From positions 1-64,000 of the forward strand of contig NZ_FOCN01000016.1 in the NCBI RefSeq assembly GCF_900110125.1: DNA of 64,000 bases, given 5' to 3'. This document shows, piece by piece, positions 18,748 through 27,834 of the stretch. Under the pieces are notes generated by a model that was given only the letters and a program-made list of their open reading frames with translations, was not told where the DNA came from and ran no database searches. This stretch comes from Cryobacterium luteum (GTDB lineage Bacteria; Actinomycetota; Actinomycetes; Actinomycetales; Microbacteriaceae). The translations under genes and the position numbers were made by a program. Position 1 is the stretch's first letter; each line of letters begins with the position of its first letter.

Positions 18748-20360
18748 ACGCTTTGCAGATTCTGGCCACGACGGTCAAACCGGTTGAGAACAACCCCGTT
18801 CTGAACATCTCGATCTTTCTCGCCTTCGTGGCGGTGACGCTGATCATCGTCATTCGCTCGGGCCGCAACAACAAGACTGCGGCGGATTATTACGCCGGTG
18901 GCCGCTCCTTCACCGGGCCGCAGAACGGGTTCGCCATCGCGGGCGACTATCTTTCGGCAGCGTCGTTCCTTGGCATTGTCGGCGCGATCGCCGTCACCGG
19001 CTATGACGGCTTCATGTATTCCATCGGCTTCCTCGTGGCCTGGCTCGTCGCCCTGCTGCTGGTTGCCGAGCTCATGCGCAACACGGCCAAGTTCACCATG
19101 GCCGATGTGCTCTCCTTCCGGCTGAAACAGGGCCCGGTGCGCATGGCAGCAGCCACGACCACACTGGCCGTCTGCTTCTTCTACCTGCTCGCCCAGATGG
19201 CCGGCGCCGGCGGACTCGTCTCGCTGCTCCTCGGCATCAACGACAAGCTCGGCCAGTCCATCGTGGTCACCGTCGTCGGCGGCCTGATGATCGTCTATGT
19301 ACTCGTCGGCGGTATGAAGGGCACCACCTGGGTGCAGATCGTCAAGGCCTTCCTGCTGATCATCGGCGCGTTCGCGATGACCATCTGGGTCCTCGCGATC
19401 AACGGCTTCAGCTTGTCGAACCTGCTCGACAGCGCCGTCGCGATCTCCGCCTCCGGCGCCGACATCCTCGCTCCGGGACTGAAGTACGGCGCCAACCCGC
19501 TCGACTTCATCTCGCTCGCCCTGGCTCTGGTGCTCGGCACCGCCGGGCTGCCGCACGTGCTCATGCGTTTCTACACGGTTCCCACCGCCAAGGAAGCTCG
19601 TCGCTCGGTGGTCTGGGCTATCTGGCTGATCGGCGCGTTCTACATCTTCACCCTCGTGCTCGGCTTCGGTGCTGCCTCGCTCGTCGGTGCGGACACCATT
19701 GAGGCCGCTCCCGGCGGCGTGAACTCGGCGGCTCCGCTGCTCGCGCTCGCCCTCGGTGGTCCACTGCTGCTCGGCTTCATCTCCGCCATCGCCTTCGCGA
19801 CGATCCTGGCAGTGGTAGCCGGAATCACCATCACGGCGGCCACGAGCTTCGCGCATGACATCTATGGCTCCGTAATCAAAAAGGGCAAGGGAAATCCGGA
19901 CGACGAGGTCAAGGTTGCACGTCGCACCGTCGTCGTCATCGGAATCCTGGCCATCGCCGGTGGTATCGGTGTACAGGGTCAGAACATCGCCTTCCTGGTA
20001 GCACTGGCGTTCGCCGTCGCGGCGAGCGCCAACCTGCCGACCATTCTCTATTCCCTGTTCTGGCGTCGGTTCACGACCCGCGGCGCGGTCTGGAGCATGT
20101 ACGGCGGCCTGTCCTCGGCTGTTCTCCTGATCATCTTCTCGCCGGTGTTCTCGGGCACCGACACGTCGATGTTCGGTGCCGGTGTCGACTTCGCGTTCTT
20201 CCCGCTGAGCAACCCCGGTATCGTCTCCATCCCGCTCGGCTTCTTCCTGGGCTGGCTCGGATCGGTCACCAGCACCGTGAAGGAGAGCCCGAAGCTCGCC
20301 GCCGAAATGGCCGTGCGCTCGCTCACCGGCCACGGCGCCGAAAAGGCCGTCGAGCACTAA
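18744..20360 (+). CDS. actP: Cation/acetate (monocarboxylate) symporter, SSS family
   Basis: A 538-residue solute:sodium symporter with about 13 membrane helices. Family blocks are ADYYAGGRSFTGPQNGFAIAGDYLSAASFLG, the conserved GLPHVLMRFYTVPTAKEARRSV, and the AISASGADILAPGLKYG loop. ActP carries acetate and propionate. Here the operon position directly after prpE suggests propionate as the natural substrate. A hairpin terminator follows at 20376-20415. Confidence 0.93.
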   Translation: MNALQILATTVKPVENNPVLNISIFLAFVAVTLIIVIRSGRNNKTAADYYAGGRSFTGPQNGFAIAGDYLSAASFLGIVGAIAVTGYDGFMYSIGFLVAWLVALLLVAELMRNTAKFTMADVLSFRLKQGPVRMAAATTTLAVCFFYLLAQMAGAGGLVSLLLGINDKLGQSIVVTVVGGLMIVYVLVGGMKGTTWVQIVKAFLLIIGAFAMTIWVLAINGFSLSNLLDSAVAISASGADILAPGLKYGANPLDFISLALALVLGTAGLPHVLMRFYTVPTAKEARRSVVWAIWLIGAFYIFTLVLGFGAASLVGADTIEAAPGGVNSAAPLLALALGGPLLLGFISAIAFATILAVVAGITITAATSFAHDIYGSVIKKGKGNPDDEVKVARRTVVVIGILAIAGGIGVQGQNIAFLVALAFAVAASANLPTILYSLFWRRFTTRGAVWSMYGGLSSAVLLIIFSPVFSGTDTSMFGAGVDFAFFPLSNPGIVSIPLGFFLGWLGSVTSTVKESPKLAAEMAVRSLTGHGAEKAVEH

Positions 20361-20375
20361 CCCTCGCAGTCCCAC

Positions 20376-20415
20376 GAACGGGCCGGCCAGGAATTACATC
20401 CTGTCCGGCCCGTTC
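20376..20415 (+). terminator. Terminator after actP
   Basis: An 11-bp perfect outer stem (GAACGGGCCGG/CCGGCCCGTTC), extended inward by AGGA/TCCT, begins 15 bases past the actP stop. A weak T-rich tail (TCTGTAT) follows. Confidence 0.78.
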
Positions 20416-20468
20416 TGTATGCCAACACGAGGAGCGACGGGGGCGGGTTGTTCGCGGGGTTGCGAGTT

Positions 20469-20527
20469 TTGAGGTGTTTCAGGGGTCTTGCGCACGCTTT
20501 TCGCGCAAGACCCCTGGAACGCCTCAA
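20469..20527. repeat. Long imperfect hairpin in gap between actP and SDR
   Basis: Arms at 20469-20493 and 20503-20527 pair over 25 bases with two mismatches around a 9-base loop; the inner 14 bp (CAGGGGTCTTGCGC) are perfect. It lies downstream of the minus-strand SDR stop (20573) and separately from the actP terminator. It may terminate the SDR transcript or be a dispersed hairpin element. Confidence 0.65.
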
Positions 20528-20572
20528 TGTTTGAGCGAGGAGCGGATGACCCGTCCCAGACGCGGGCCGCGA

Positions 20573-21355
20573 TTAGGGCTCGCGCACCGTCAGCTCGCCG
20601 CGGGCGATGCGGGTCGGCGCGGCCTGGGCGACCGGCTTGATCACGATCAGGTCGAGGTTCACGTGCGCCGGGCGCTCAACGCTCGACACGATCGTCTCGG
20701 CCACGTCCTCCGCCGACAGCGGATCTGGCACGTTGTCGTAGGCCGCGAATGCCTTGTCGGCGTCACCGTTGAAGCGAACCAGGCCGAACTCATCCGTTTT
20801 GACCATGCCCGGCGCGATCTCGATCACCCGGATCGGCTCCCCTGAAAGCTCGAGGCGCAGCACCTCGGTCATCGCGTGCGCGGCGAACTTGGCCGCGTTG
20901 TACCCGCCGCCGCCGAGGTAAGCGACGTGCCCGGCGATCGACGTGACGGTGACGATATCGGCCGACCCTGCCCCCGAGCGGATGCCGGCGCGCAGCAGCG
21001 GCAGCAGGGCCGTGGTGACCCGTTTGACGGCGAGCACGTTGATCTCGAACATCCAGGCCCAGTCTTCGATGCTGCCGGCCTCGACCGAATCGAGTCCCTT
21101 GGCGCCGCCGGCGTTGTTGACGAGGGCGTGCACCGGGCCGGTCTCGGCCAAATAGTCGCGCAGCGCGTCCACATCCGCTTGCACGGTGAGGTCGGCGGTG
21201 AAGACATCCGCTCCCGTTTCCGCCCGCAGTGCGGCCAGGCGATCGGCACGCCGGGCGACTCCCACCACATCCCAGCCTCGAAGCCGGAACAGACGAACGG
21301 TCGCCGCTCCAATTCCTGAACTTGCTCCGGTTACAACGACTCGTCGAGTACTCAT
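20573..21355 (-). CDS. Short-chain dehydrogenase/reductase, YdfG-like
   Basis: A 260-residue classical SDR: TGASSGIG at about 8-15, NNAGG near 82, SIAG and YNAAK (catalytic Tyr/Lys) near 145-165. It resembles YdfG-type serine/3-hydroxy-acid NADP dehydrogenases. The ATG at 21355 has GGAGAA immediately upstream; an in-frame ATG 42 bases upstream lies at the divergent acyltransferase gene and is rejected. Monocistronic, divergent from the acyltransferase by 29 bp. Confidence 0.88.
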   Translation of the reverse strand: MSTRRVVVTGASSGIGAATVRLFRLRGWDVVGVARRADRLAALRAETGADVFTADLTVQADVDALRDYLAETGPVHALVNNAGGAKGLDSVEAGSIEDWAWMFEINVLAVKRVTTALLPLLRAGIRSGAGSADIVTVTSIAGHVAYLGGGGYNAAKFAAHAMTEVLRLELSGEPIRVIEIAPGMVKTDEFGLVRFNGDADKAFAAYDNVPDPLSAEDVAETIVSSVERPAHVNLDLIVIKPVAQAAPTRIARGELTVREP

Positions 21356-21384
21356 TTCTCCATTGTGGCGGGAGAATGGATTGA

Positions 21385-22518
21385 ATGAGCACCGCACCGA
21401 CGAACTCAGTGGGAAACACCACCAGCCAACCAGTCAAGCGCCGCGTACCCCTCTGGGACAACGCGCGCTGGATCGCGATCACCCTCATGGTGGTCGGCCA
21501 CGCGATTCTCAAACTCATCGGCGAAGCGGATGTCGCGTACACGCTGTACCTGTTCATCTACGCGTTTCACGTACCGGTTTTCGTGGCGGTGAGCGGCTAT
21601 TTTGCCAAGAGCGGGCCGCCCGACGCGCGGCAGATGCACCGGCTGCTCAGCGACATCATCATTCCGTACGTCATCTTCGAGACGATCTGGACCGGCCTGC
21701 GCTGGATTCTCGGCGGCAAGCTCCTGCTTGACTACTCCACCGCGAGCTGGACCCTGTGGTTTCTGCTCGCCCTGCTCGTTTGGCGCATCGCGCTGCCCTA
21801 TCTCGTTCTGCTGCGCTACCCCCTGCTGATCAGCATCGTGATCTCCATCGGCGCCGGGTACCTGCCCAACATCGACGGAACCTTCACCCTTTCTCGTACC
21901 CTCGGCCTGCTGCCGTTCTTCGTGTTCGGCTGGAAACTGCGCCAGTGGCTGCTGACCGACACCTGGCTGGAACTGCGCGCCGGCCTCATCTGGCGCTGGC
22001 GGACCGGAGCGCTCGGGCTGTTCGCCGCGCTCTACCTGATCATCGCGCTGAACATCCAGACGCTGCGCGACCTGCAGGTGCGCCGGTTCCTGCTCTACGA
22101 CGAGGCCTACGGGGTCTTCGACTATTCAGAGTTCTGGGCCGGCGGCATCCGTTTGGCGGTGATGCTGCTCGCTTTCACGCTGATCGTGGCCTTTTTGATG
22201 CTGATTCCCCGGCGTTCGACCTGGTTCACCCACCTGGGAGCGGCGACGATGTACATCTACCTGCTGCATACCTTCGTGCTGTACCCGCTGCGGGAGTCGG
22301 GAGTACTCGACGGGCCGCAGCCAGCATGGGTGCTGCCCGGCATGATCGTGCTGAGCGTGGCCATCTCGATCGTGCTGTCGATGCCCGTCGTTCGACGGGT
22401 GTTCCGGCCGCTCGTCGAGCCGCGGGCCCGGTGGCTGTTCCGGCCCGATGCTGCCACACCGACGGGAACGATCGTGCTGCCGCACGAGAATCGCACATTG
22501 CCGCCAGCGAGAAAATGA
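21385..22518 (+). CDS. Acyltransferase 3-family membrane protein
   Basis: A 377-residue integral membrane protein with about ten helices. The N-terminal DNARWIAITLMVVGHAI carries the conserved His of the acyltransferase_3 fold, followed by FHVPVFVAVSGYFAKSG, the typical second block. These enzymes move acetyl or other acyl groups onto sugars or lipids outside the cytoplasm. The C-terminal tail after about 345 is soluble. Acceptor unknown. Confidence 0.87.
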   Translation: MSTAPTNSVGNTTSQPVKRRVPLWDNARWIAITLMVVGHAILKLIGEADVAYTLYLFIYAFHVPVFVAVSGYFAKSGPPDARQMHRLLSDIIIPYVIFETIWTGLRWILGGKLLLDYSTASWTLWFLLALLVWRIALPYLVLLRYPLLISIVISIGAGYLPNIDGTFTLSRTLGLLPFFVFGWKLRQWLLTDTWLELRAGLIWRWRTGALGLFAALYLIIALNIQTLRDLQVRRFLLYDEAYGVFDYSEFWAGGIRLAVMLLAFTLIVAFLMLIPRRSTWFTHLGAATMYIYLLHTFVLYPLRESGVLDGPQPAWVLPGMIVLSVAISIVLSMPVVRRVFRPLVEPRARWLFRPDAATPTGTIVLPHENRTLPPARK

Positions 22519-22614
22519 CGCTGTGTTTCGCCCGTTGTTGCACGGCCATTCGGGCCTCTTTATGATCGGGGCCAGAGCGTTGGAGAGTCCGCGCTGTATG
22601 AGCCGGAGGCTATC

Positions 22615-23946
22615 GTGACCGACAATTCTTCATCGTGGAAGTTTGAAACCAAGCAGGTTCACTCCGGCGCTCGTCCCGACCCGGTCACCAACGCCCGGGC
22701 CACCCCGATCTACCAGACCACGTCGTACGTGTTCAACAGCGCCGAGCACGCCCAGAACCTGTTCGCGCTGGCCGAATTCGGCAACATCTACACCCGCATC
22801 CAGAATCCCACCCAGGCGGTCGTCGAGGAGCGGGTCGCAGCGCTCGAGGGCGGCACGGCGGCGCTGCTGCTGTCCAGCGGCCAGTCGGCATCCACTTTTG
22901 CGGTGTTGAACATCGCCCAGGCCGGCGACCACATCGTGTCGTCGAGCTCGATCTACGGCGGCACCTACAACCTGTTCAAGTACACCCTGGCCAAGCTCGG
23001 CATCGAGGTCACCTTTGTGGAAGACCAGGATGACGTCGCCGAGTGGGAGCGCGCGGTGCGCCCCAACACCAAACTGTTCTTCGCCGAGACCATCGGCAAC
23101 CCGCGCATCAACGTGCTCGATATCAGCCTGGTAGCGGATGTCGCCCACGCGAACGGTATTCCGTTGATCGTAGACAACACGATTGCGACGCCGTACCTCA
23201 TTCGCCCGTTCGAGCACGGCGCCGATATCATCGTGCACTCGGCCACCAAATTTCTCGGCGGCCACGGCACCATCATCGGCGGCGTTCTCGTGGACGGCGG
23301 CAAATTCGAGTGGTCCAAGAACGTCGAGAAGTTTCCCGGTCTGACCGAACCCGACCCGTCGTACCATGGCGCGAGCTACACCACCGCGGTCGGCGACGGC
23401 ATCGCCTACGTCATCAAAGCGCGCGTGCAGCTGCTGCGCGACCTCGGCAGTGCCATCGCCCCGGCGAGCGCCTGGCAGCTCATCCAGGGCATCGAAACGC
23501 TCAGCCTGCGCATCGAACGGCATGTGCAGAACGCCCAGGACATCGCAGAGTGGCTCGACAACCACGACGACATTGCCTCGGTGAACTACGCCGGCCTCCC
23601 GTCGAGCCCCTGGTACGCCACCGCCAACAAGTACGCCCCGCTCGGCGTCGGCGCGGTGCTCTCGTTCGAGCTCAAGGGCGGCGTCGCGGCCGGCCGCGCC
23701 CTCGTCGACAACCTGAGCCTGTTCAGCCACCTCGCCAACATCGGCGACGTGCGCTCCCTGGTGATTCACCCGGCCTCGACCACACACGCCCAGCTCACCC
23801 CCGAGCAGCAGCTGACCGCCGGCGTGACGCCCGGCCTGGTACGCCTCTCGGTGGGCATCGAGAACGTCACCGACCTGAAAGCCGACCTCGAGGCCGGCCT
23901 GGCCGCCGCCCGCGCCATCGTCAAGCGTGACCGCGCCGACGCCTGA
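22615..23946 (+). CDS. metY: O-acetylhomoserine sulfhydrylase
   Basis: A 443-residue Cys/Met-metabolism PLP enzyme making homocysteine from O-acetylhomoserine and sulfide. The PLP lysine is K212 in HSATKFLGGHGTIIGG; YTRIQNPTQAVVEERVAALEGG and the length (about 430-445) fit MetY rather than MetB (about 380). The GTG at 22615 has GGAGG 6 bases upstream. It precedes metX by 72 bp, the classic actinobacterial methionine pair. No S-adenosylmethionine riboswitch is recognisable in the 96-bp leader. Confidence 0.95.
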   Translation: MTDNSSSWKFETKQVHSGARPDPVTNARATPIYQTTSYVFNSAEHAQNLFALAEFGNIYTRIQNPTQAVVEERVAALEGGTAALLLSSGQSASTFAVLNIAQAGDHIVSSSSIYGGTYNLFKYTLAKLGIEVTFVEDQDDVAEWERAVRPNTKLFFAETIGNPRINVLDISLVADVAHANGIPLIVDNTIATPYLIRPFEHGADIIVHSATKFLGGHGTIIGGVLVDGGKFEWSKNVEKFPGLTEPDPSYHGASYTTAVGDGIAYVIKARVQLLRDLGSAIAPASAWQLIQGIETLSLRIERHVQNAQDIAEWLDNHDDIASVNYAGLPSSPWYATANKYAPLGVGAVLSFELKGGVAAGRALVDNLSLFSHLANIGDVRSLVIHPASTTHAQLTPEQQLTAGVTPGLVRLSVGIENVTDLKADLEAGLAAARAIVKRDRADA

Positions 23947-23957
23947 GGTCGGTCATC

Positions 23958-23989
23958 GCCCGGGCGCACAACGTAACATGCGCCCGGGC
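23958..23989 (+). terminator. Hairpin between metY and metX
   Basis: A perfect 11-bp G+C-rich stem (GCCCGGGCGCA/TGCGCCCGGGC) with a 10-base loop begins 11 bases after the metY stop. There is no T-run, so it may be a weak terminator or a processing/stability element setting different metY and metX levels. Confidence 0.6.
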
Positions 23990-24018
23990 CGGTCATTCCA
24001 CCGACAGAATGGACGGGT

Positions 24019-25221
24019 ATGGAATGGCAATCATCAGCGGACACGGTCCCGTCGAGCTTCATCACCGAAGCCCAGGCGCGCTCGGTCCTCGGCAAACCCC
24101 CGGCGACCGGCGCCTGGCGCGACGGCGACCCGGTCGGCCACCGACAGTTCCTGAATCTAGGCCCGCTCACCTTCGAGGCCGGCGGTCGCCTGCCGGCAGC
24201 CCGCCTCGCCTATGAGACCTGGGGAACCCTGAGCCCGGCCGGCGACAACGCCGTGCTCGTGCTGCACGCCCTCACCGGTGACAGTCACGTGGTCGGCGCG
24301 CCCGGCCCCGGGCACGAGACGGGCGGCTGGTGGGACGGCATCGTCGGTCCCGGCCTCGCCATCGACACCGATCGCTGGTTCGTCGTTGCACCGAACATGC
24401 TCGGCGGCTGTCAGGGCAGCACCGGGCCGGCCTCGCTCGCGCCCGATGCGCTGGAGTGGGGCATCCGCTTTCCCTATCTGACCATCCGAGACCAGGTCAC
24501 CGCGCAGCGCGTGCTCAGCGACCGGCTCGGTATCGACCGCTGGGCGGCAGTCATCGGCGGGTCCATGGGCGGCATGCACGCCCTCGAATGGGCCATCGAG
24601 ACCCCCGACCGGGTTGACCGCCTCATCATCCTGGCTGCGCCGCCCGTCACCACCGCTGACCAGATCGGCCTGAACTCGGTGCAGATCGAGGCCATCCGTA
24701 CCGACCCGGCGTTTCGCGCCGGTGACTACTACGACGAAGCGGATGGCGACGGCCCGACCCGCGGTCTGGCCCTGGCCCGCCGCATGGCCCTGTTGAACTA
24801 CCGCAGCCCGGCCGAACTGAACGCCCGCTTCGACCGGGGCTGGCAGAGCGGCATCAGTCCGCTCGGCGCCAACGGCCGCTTCGCCGTGGAATCCTACCTC
24901 GACTTTCACGGTAATAAATTCACCAGACGGTTCGACGCCAACAGCTACATCGTGCTCGTCGAAGCCATGAACTCCCACGACGTCGGTCGCGATCGCGGCG
25001 GCGTCGCGGCCGCTCTCGGGCGGGTCACCGCCCGCTCGGTCGTGGTCGGAATCGACAGCGACCGACTGTTTCCGGCCGACGGCCAGCGCACCATCGCCGC
25101 CCATCTGCCGAACAATATTGACGGCCCCACCGCGGTGGTGCTCGAATCCGGGTATGGTCACGATGGCTTCCTGATCGAGAACGAAGCGATCGGCGCCCAG
25201 ATTCGGCGGGTATTGCACTAG
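24019..25221 (+). CDS. metX: Homoserine O-acetyltransferase
   Basis: A 400-residue alpha/beta-hydrolase fold enzyme acetylating homoserine with acetyl-CoA, the step before MetY. The nucleophile is S182 in GGSMGGM; LHALTGDSHVVG and the C-terminal ESGYGHDGFL (His of the triad) are present, with the Asp in VVGIDSDRLFP. The N-terminus is about 20 residues longer than in many homologues. Downstream member of metYX. Confidence 0.95.
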   Translation: MEWQSSADTVPSSFITEAQARSVLGKPPATGAWRDGDPVGHRQFLNLGPLTFEAGGRLPAARLAYETWGTLSPAGDNAVLVLHALTGDSHVVGAPGPGHETGGWWDGIVGPGLAIDTDRWFVVAPNMLGGCQGSTGPASLAPDALEWGIRFPYLTIRDQVTAQRVLSDRLGIDRWAAVIGGSMGGMHALEWAIETPDRVDRLIILAAPPVTTADQIGLNSVQIEAIRTDPAFRAGDYYDEADGDGPTRGLALARRMALLNYRSPAELNARFDRGWQSGISPLGANGRFAVESYLDFHGNKFTRRFDANSYIVLVEAMNSHDVGRDRGGVAAALGRVTARSVVVGIDSDRLFPADGQRTIAAHLPNNIDGPTAVVLESGYGHDGFLIENEAIGAQIRRVLH

Positions 25222-25291
25222 GGGGGACCCGTGTCGGTGGCGCCCGGTATGGTGCTGTTAGACACGTTCATCTCCAATCGGACAGGCACCC

Positions 25292-26461
25292 ATGCAACGC
25301 ATTTTCAAGGAGCGCGACCGCCTCCTGCGAAGAGCGGTGCAGGCGGCCGGGCTCACCGGTTCGGCCACGACCTTCGCGTGCCTGCTGGTTCCGGGCGGTC
25401 TGGAGGCCGACGCACGTCTGTGGGCCGTCGTGCTCGTGCTGGTCATGGTGGCCGGCCAGTACCTGCTCGGCAGCACGGGGGCCCTGCGCTGGGCCGTCCT
25501 GATAGTGCTCTGCGGCCTGGCCATCATTCTGGTCGTCGGCTTCACCAGCCATCCCGGCGTGCCCCCGAACCTGATCGAGGAAAGTGTCATCGGCATGGTC
25601 TCGACCGCACCGATGTGCGCCGTCGCGGCCGTGCTGCTGACCAGCCCACGCCGGCTGCTGCTGCTCGTGTTGTTCTTCGTGCTCACCGTCACGAGCGTGG
25701 CCGTCGTGACGGTCGATGCGCCCGACCGCACCGTGCTGCTGGCCCTGACCGTGAGCATGTGGCTGGCCTTCACTCTGGCCTCCTGGTGGATCGCGCAAAG
25801 CGTGCCCCGCGTCATGCACCGCATCGCCGCGATCGGCCGCGCCCACCGGGCCGAACGACACGCGAGCGAGCTCGAAGCCCAGCGCCGTCAGGACGCCCGA
25901 CTGCTGCACGACACCGTGCTGGCCACCCTCACCCTGCTCGCACACTCCGGTGTCGGGGTCAGCCCGACCGCCCTGCAGAAACAGGCCGGCGACGACGCCC
26001 GGCTGCTGCGCCAGCTGCGCCTCGGCGGCCTGCCGACCCCGCGCCGGTCCGGGGCGTACAGCCTCGAGCCGGCCACGGTACTCACCCTCGGCGACACCCT
26101 CGACGCGGTGCGCCAACGATTCGAACGCATGGGCCTCACCGTCAACTGGCACGGCTGCGGCCAGGTGCAGCTGCACAGCAACGTGCTCGACTCTTTCTTG
26201 CTGGCGCTCTCCGAATGCCTCGAGAACGTGCGCCGCCACTCCGGCGTCGACCACGCCGACGTGACCATAACGGATGACGCCACCACCGTTCGCGCGATGG
26301 TCACCGACACCGGGGTCGGCTTCGATCTCGGCCAGGTCGGCTCCGAGCGGCTCGGCGTCGCCGAATCGGTCATCGCCCGGCTGCGCGACGTGGGCGGCAA
26401 CGCCCGCCTGTTCTCCTCACCGGGCGCCGGGACGACGGTCGTCCTGGAGGTTCCCAAGTGA
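25292..26461 (+). CDS. Membrane sensor histidine kinase (NarL/DesK-type partner)
   Basis: A 389-residue kinase with about six membrane helices in residues 20-170 and no large extracellular sensor domain. The dimerisation block ARLLHDTVLATL gives a phospho-acceptor at H206. The ATPase domain shows ECLENVRRHSG (N box) and DTGVGFDLGQVGSERLG (G box). The next two genes encode a kinase-like partner, overlapping by 4 bp (GTGA), and a LuxR-type response regulator. The signal is probably sensed in or at the membrane. Confidence 0.88.
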   Translation: MQRIFKERDRLLRRAVQAAGLTGSATTFACLLVPGGLEADARLWAVVLVLVMVAGQYLLGSTGALRWAVLIVLCGLAIILVVGFTSHPGVPPNLIEESVIGMVSTAPMCAVAAVLLTSPRRLLLLVLFFVLTVTSVAVVTVDAPDRTVLLALTVSMWLAFTLASWWIAQSVPRVMHRIAAIGRAHRAERHASELEAQRRQDARLLHDTVLATLTLLAHSGVGVSPTALQKQAGDDARLLRQLRLGGLPTPRRSGAYSLEPATVLTLGDTLDAVRQRFERMGLTVNWHGCGQVQLHSNVLDSFLLALSECLENVRRHSGVDHADVTITDDATTVRAMVTDTGVGFDLGQVGSERLGVAESVIARLRDVGGNARLFSSPGAGTTVVLEVPK

Positions 26462-27789
26462 GCCAGTTCAGCGATACAGCGCCAATCGCCACCCACCCGC
26501 GGGGTGTCGGTTCGCGTCTGCTCGGCGGCCCCGTTGAACGCAGCTGGCCGCCGGCATCCGCTGATCGACGCAGCCGCGCCGACCTCCTACCGCTGCGGTT
26601 TCCGCGCACAATTCTGCGTGGTGACGGCCGCATCACCGTGTTCCGGTCGGACCAGAACGGTTTGGGCGCCCGTCATCTGGGCATCGGCATGAGCGTCAGC
26701 GGTGCCTGCATCGTGCTGTTCCTCATGGTGCGACTGATCATCCAGGCGCAGCCGGGCCACCTTCCGGTGCTCAGCATTCTGGCCTGGGTGATTCTGCTGG
26801 CCACCGCCGTGACCGTGCACCTCGCCGTGCACAAGCTGGCCTCCCGCCTGCCGCTCTGGCTGTTTCTGGCGGCCCTGGGCGCCTGCTCGGTCGTGCTGGC
26901 CCTGGATCTGGCCGGGTCGTGGGGGCTGGCCGGGGCCGGCGACTTTCCCACCGCGGCCCCCGCCGTCGGCGCCTTTCTGCTCTCGATCGTGACACTGCGG
27001 GAGACCGGGGACATCACCATGGCCACCGTCGTCCTCGGCGTGGTTATGAGCGTGGTGACCCTGTTCGAAAAGCGCACTGACCTGCTCACCCTCGGCCCTG
27101 ACATTCTGTCCATTGCCCTCGCGGTGGCGCCGCCGCTGGTCGGGGCGAGCATCGTGCAGGCGTTTCGGCGCATGGTGCAGCGCGAACTCGACCTGGTGCT
27201 GGTGCAAAGCACGGTCTCCCAGCCCCGGTTCGCGGTGGGCATGCTCGCTTCCGAGCAGCTGGCCCGGCTCGACCTCGACGCTGAGACTCTGCTCGACGAT
27301 GTGGCCCAGGGCCGCACCGCCCTGCCGCTGGCACCGTCGACGGCGACAACGGCAGCGTCACTGGCCACCCAGTTGCGGTTGCACCTGATCGAGGGCCGCA
27401 CCGAAACCTGGCTGCACCATGCCATCACCGAGAGCGAATTCCTCGGCCCGGTCGTCGCGCTGAGCGACCCGGCCGGCCTCGCCGGCCTACTGTCACCGCC
27501 GCAACGCGACGGGCTGCTGCTCACGATTTGGCTACTGATCGGGGATACGGCGCGGTCGGGGGCATCCGTTTCGCTGAGACTTGGACCGATTGCCCCCACA
27601 CATGGGGCAGGTCCGCACCACAAGGTACGTTTTCCGATCGAACTGACCACAACGGGGGTCGCCCGGCGGCGTGTCGATCCGGAAACCTGGCAGGCGATTC
27701 GTGCCGTCGGCCCGCATGTGGACTCAAATCGGTCCGGAAGTCTGCGGGTAGACATCGAGTGCAGTGTGGACAATCCCGCGGATGCCTAA
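26458..27789 (+). CDS. Membrane protein, possible non-catalytic kinase-like partner
   Basis: A 443-residue protein with about six helices (80-240) and a soluble C-terminal part (240-443). The layout mimics the preceding kinase, but no phospho-acceptor His block and no N or G ATP-binding motifs can be found. It starts with GTG overlapping the kinase stop. It is placed between kinase and regulator, so it may form a heteromeric receptor or modulate kinase activity. The family is not recognised by me; function is inferred from position only. Confidence 0.7.
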   Translation: MSQFSDTAPIATHPRGVGSRLLGGPVERSWPPASADRRSRADLLPLRFPRTILRGDGRITVFRSDQNGLGARHLGIGMSVSGACIVLFLMVRLIIQAQPGHLPVLSILAWVILLATAVTVHLAVHKLASRLPLWLFLAALGACSVVLALDLAGSWGLAGAGDFPTAAPAVGAFLLSIVTLRETGDITMATVVLGVVMSVVTLFEKRTDLLTLGPDILSIALAVAPPLVGASIVQAFRRMVQRELDLVLVQSTVSQPRFAVGMLASEQLARLDLDAETLLDDVAQGRTALPLAPSTATTAASLATQLRLHLIEGRTETWLHHAITESEFLGPVVALSDPAGLAGLLSPPQRDGLLLTIWLLIGDTARSGASVSLRLGPIAPTHGAGPHHKVRFPIELTTTGVARRRVDPETWQAIRAVGPHVDSNRSGSLRVDIECSVDNPADA

Positions 27790-27834
27790 TATTGGGGATT
27801 TTGACGATAAGGTGCAGGCAGTAGGAGGCAGAAA

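Noticed and set aside
22519-22614. Possible S-adenosylmethionine riboswitch before metY
   Set aside because: The 96-bp leader lacks the conserved core of any SAM riboswitch class I could recognise.
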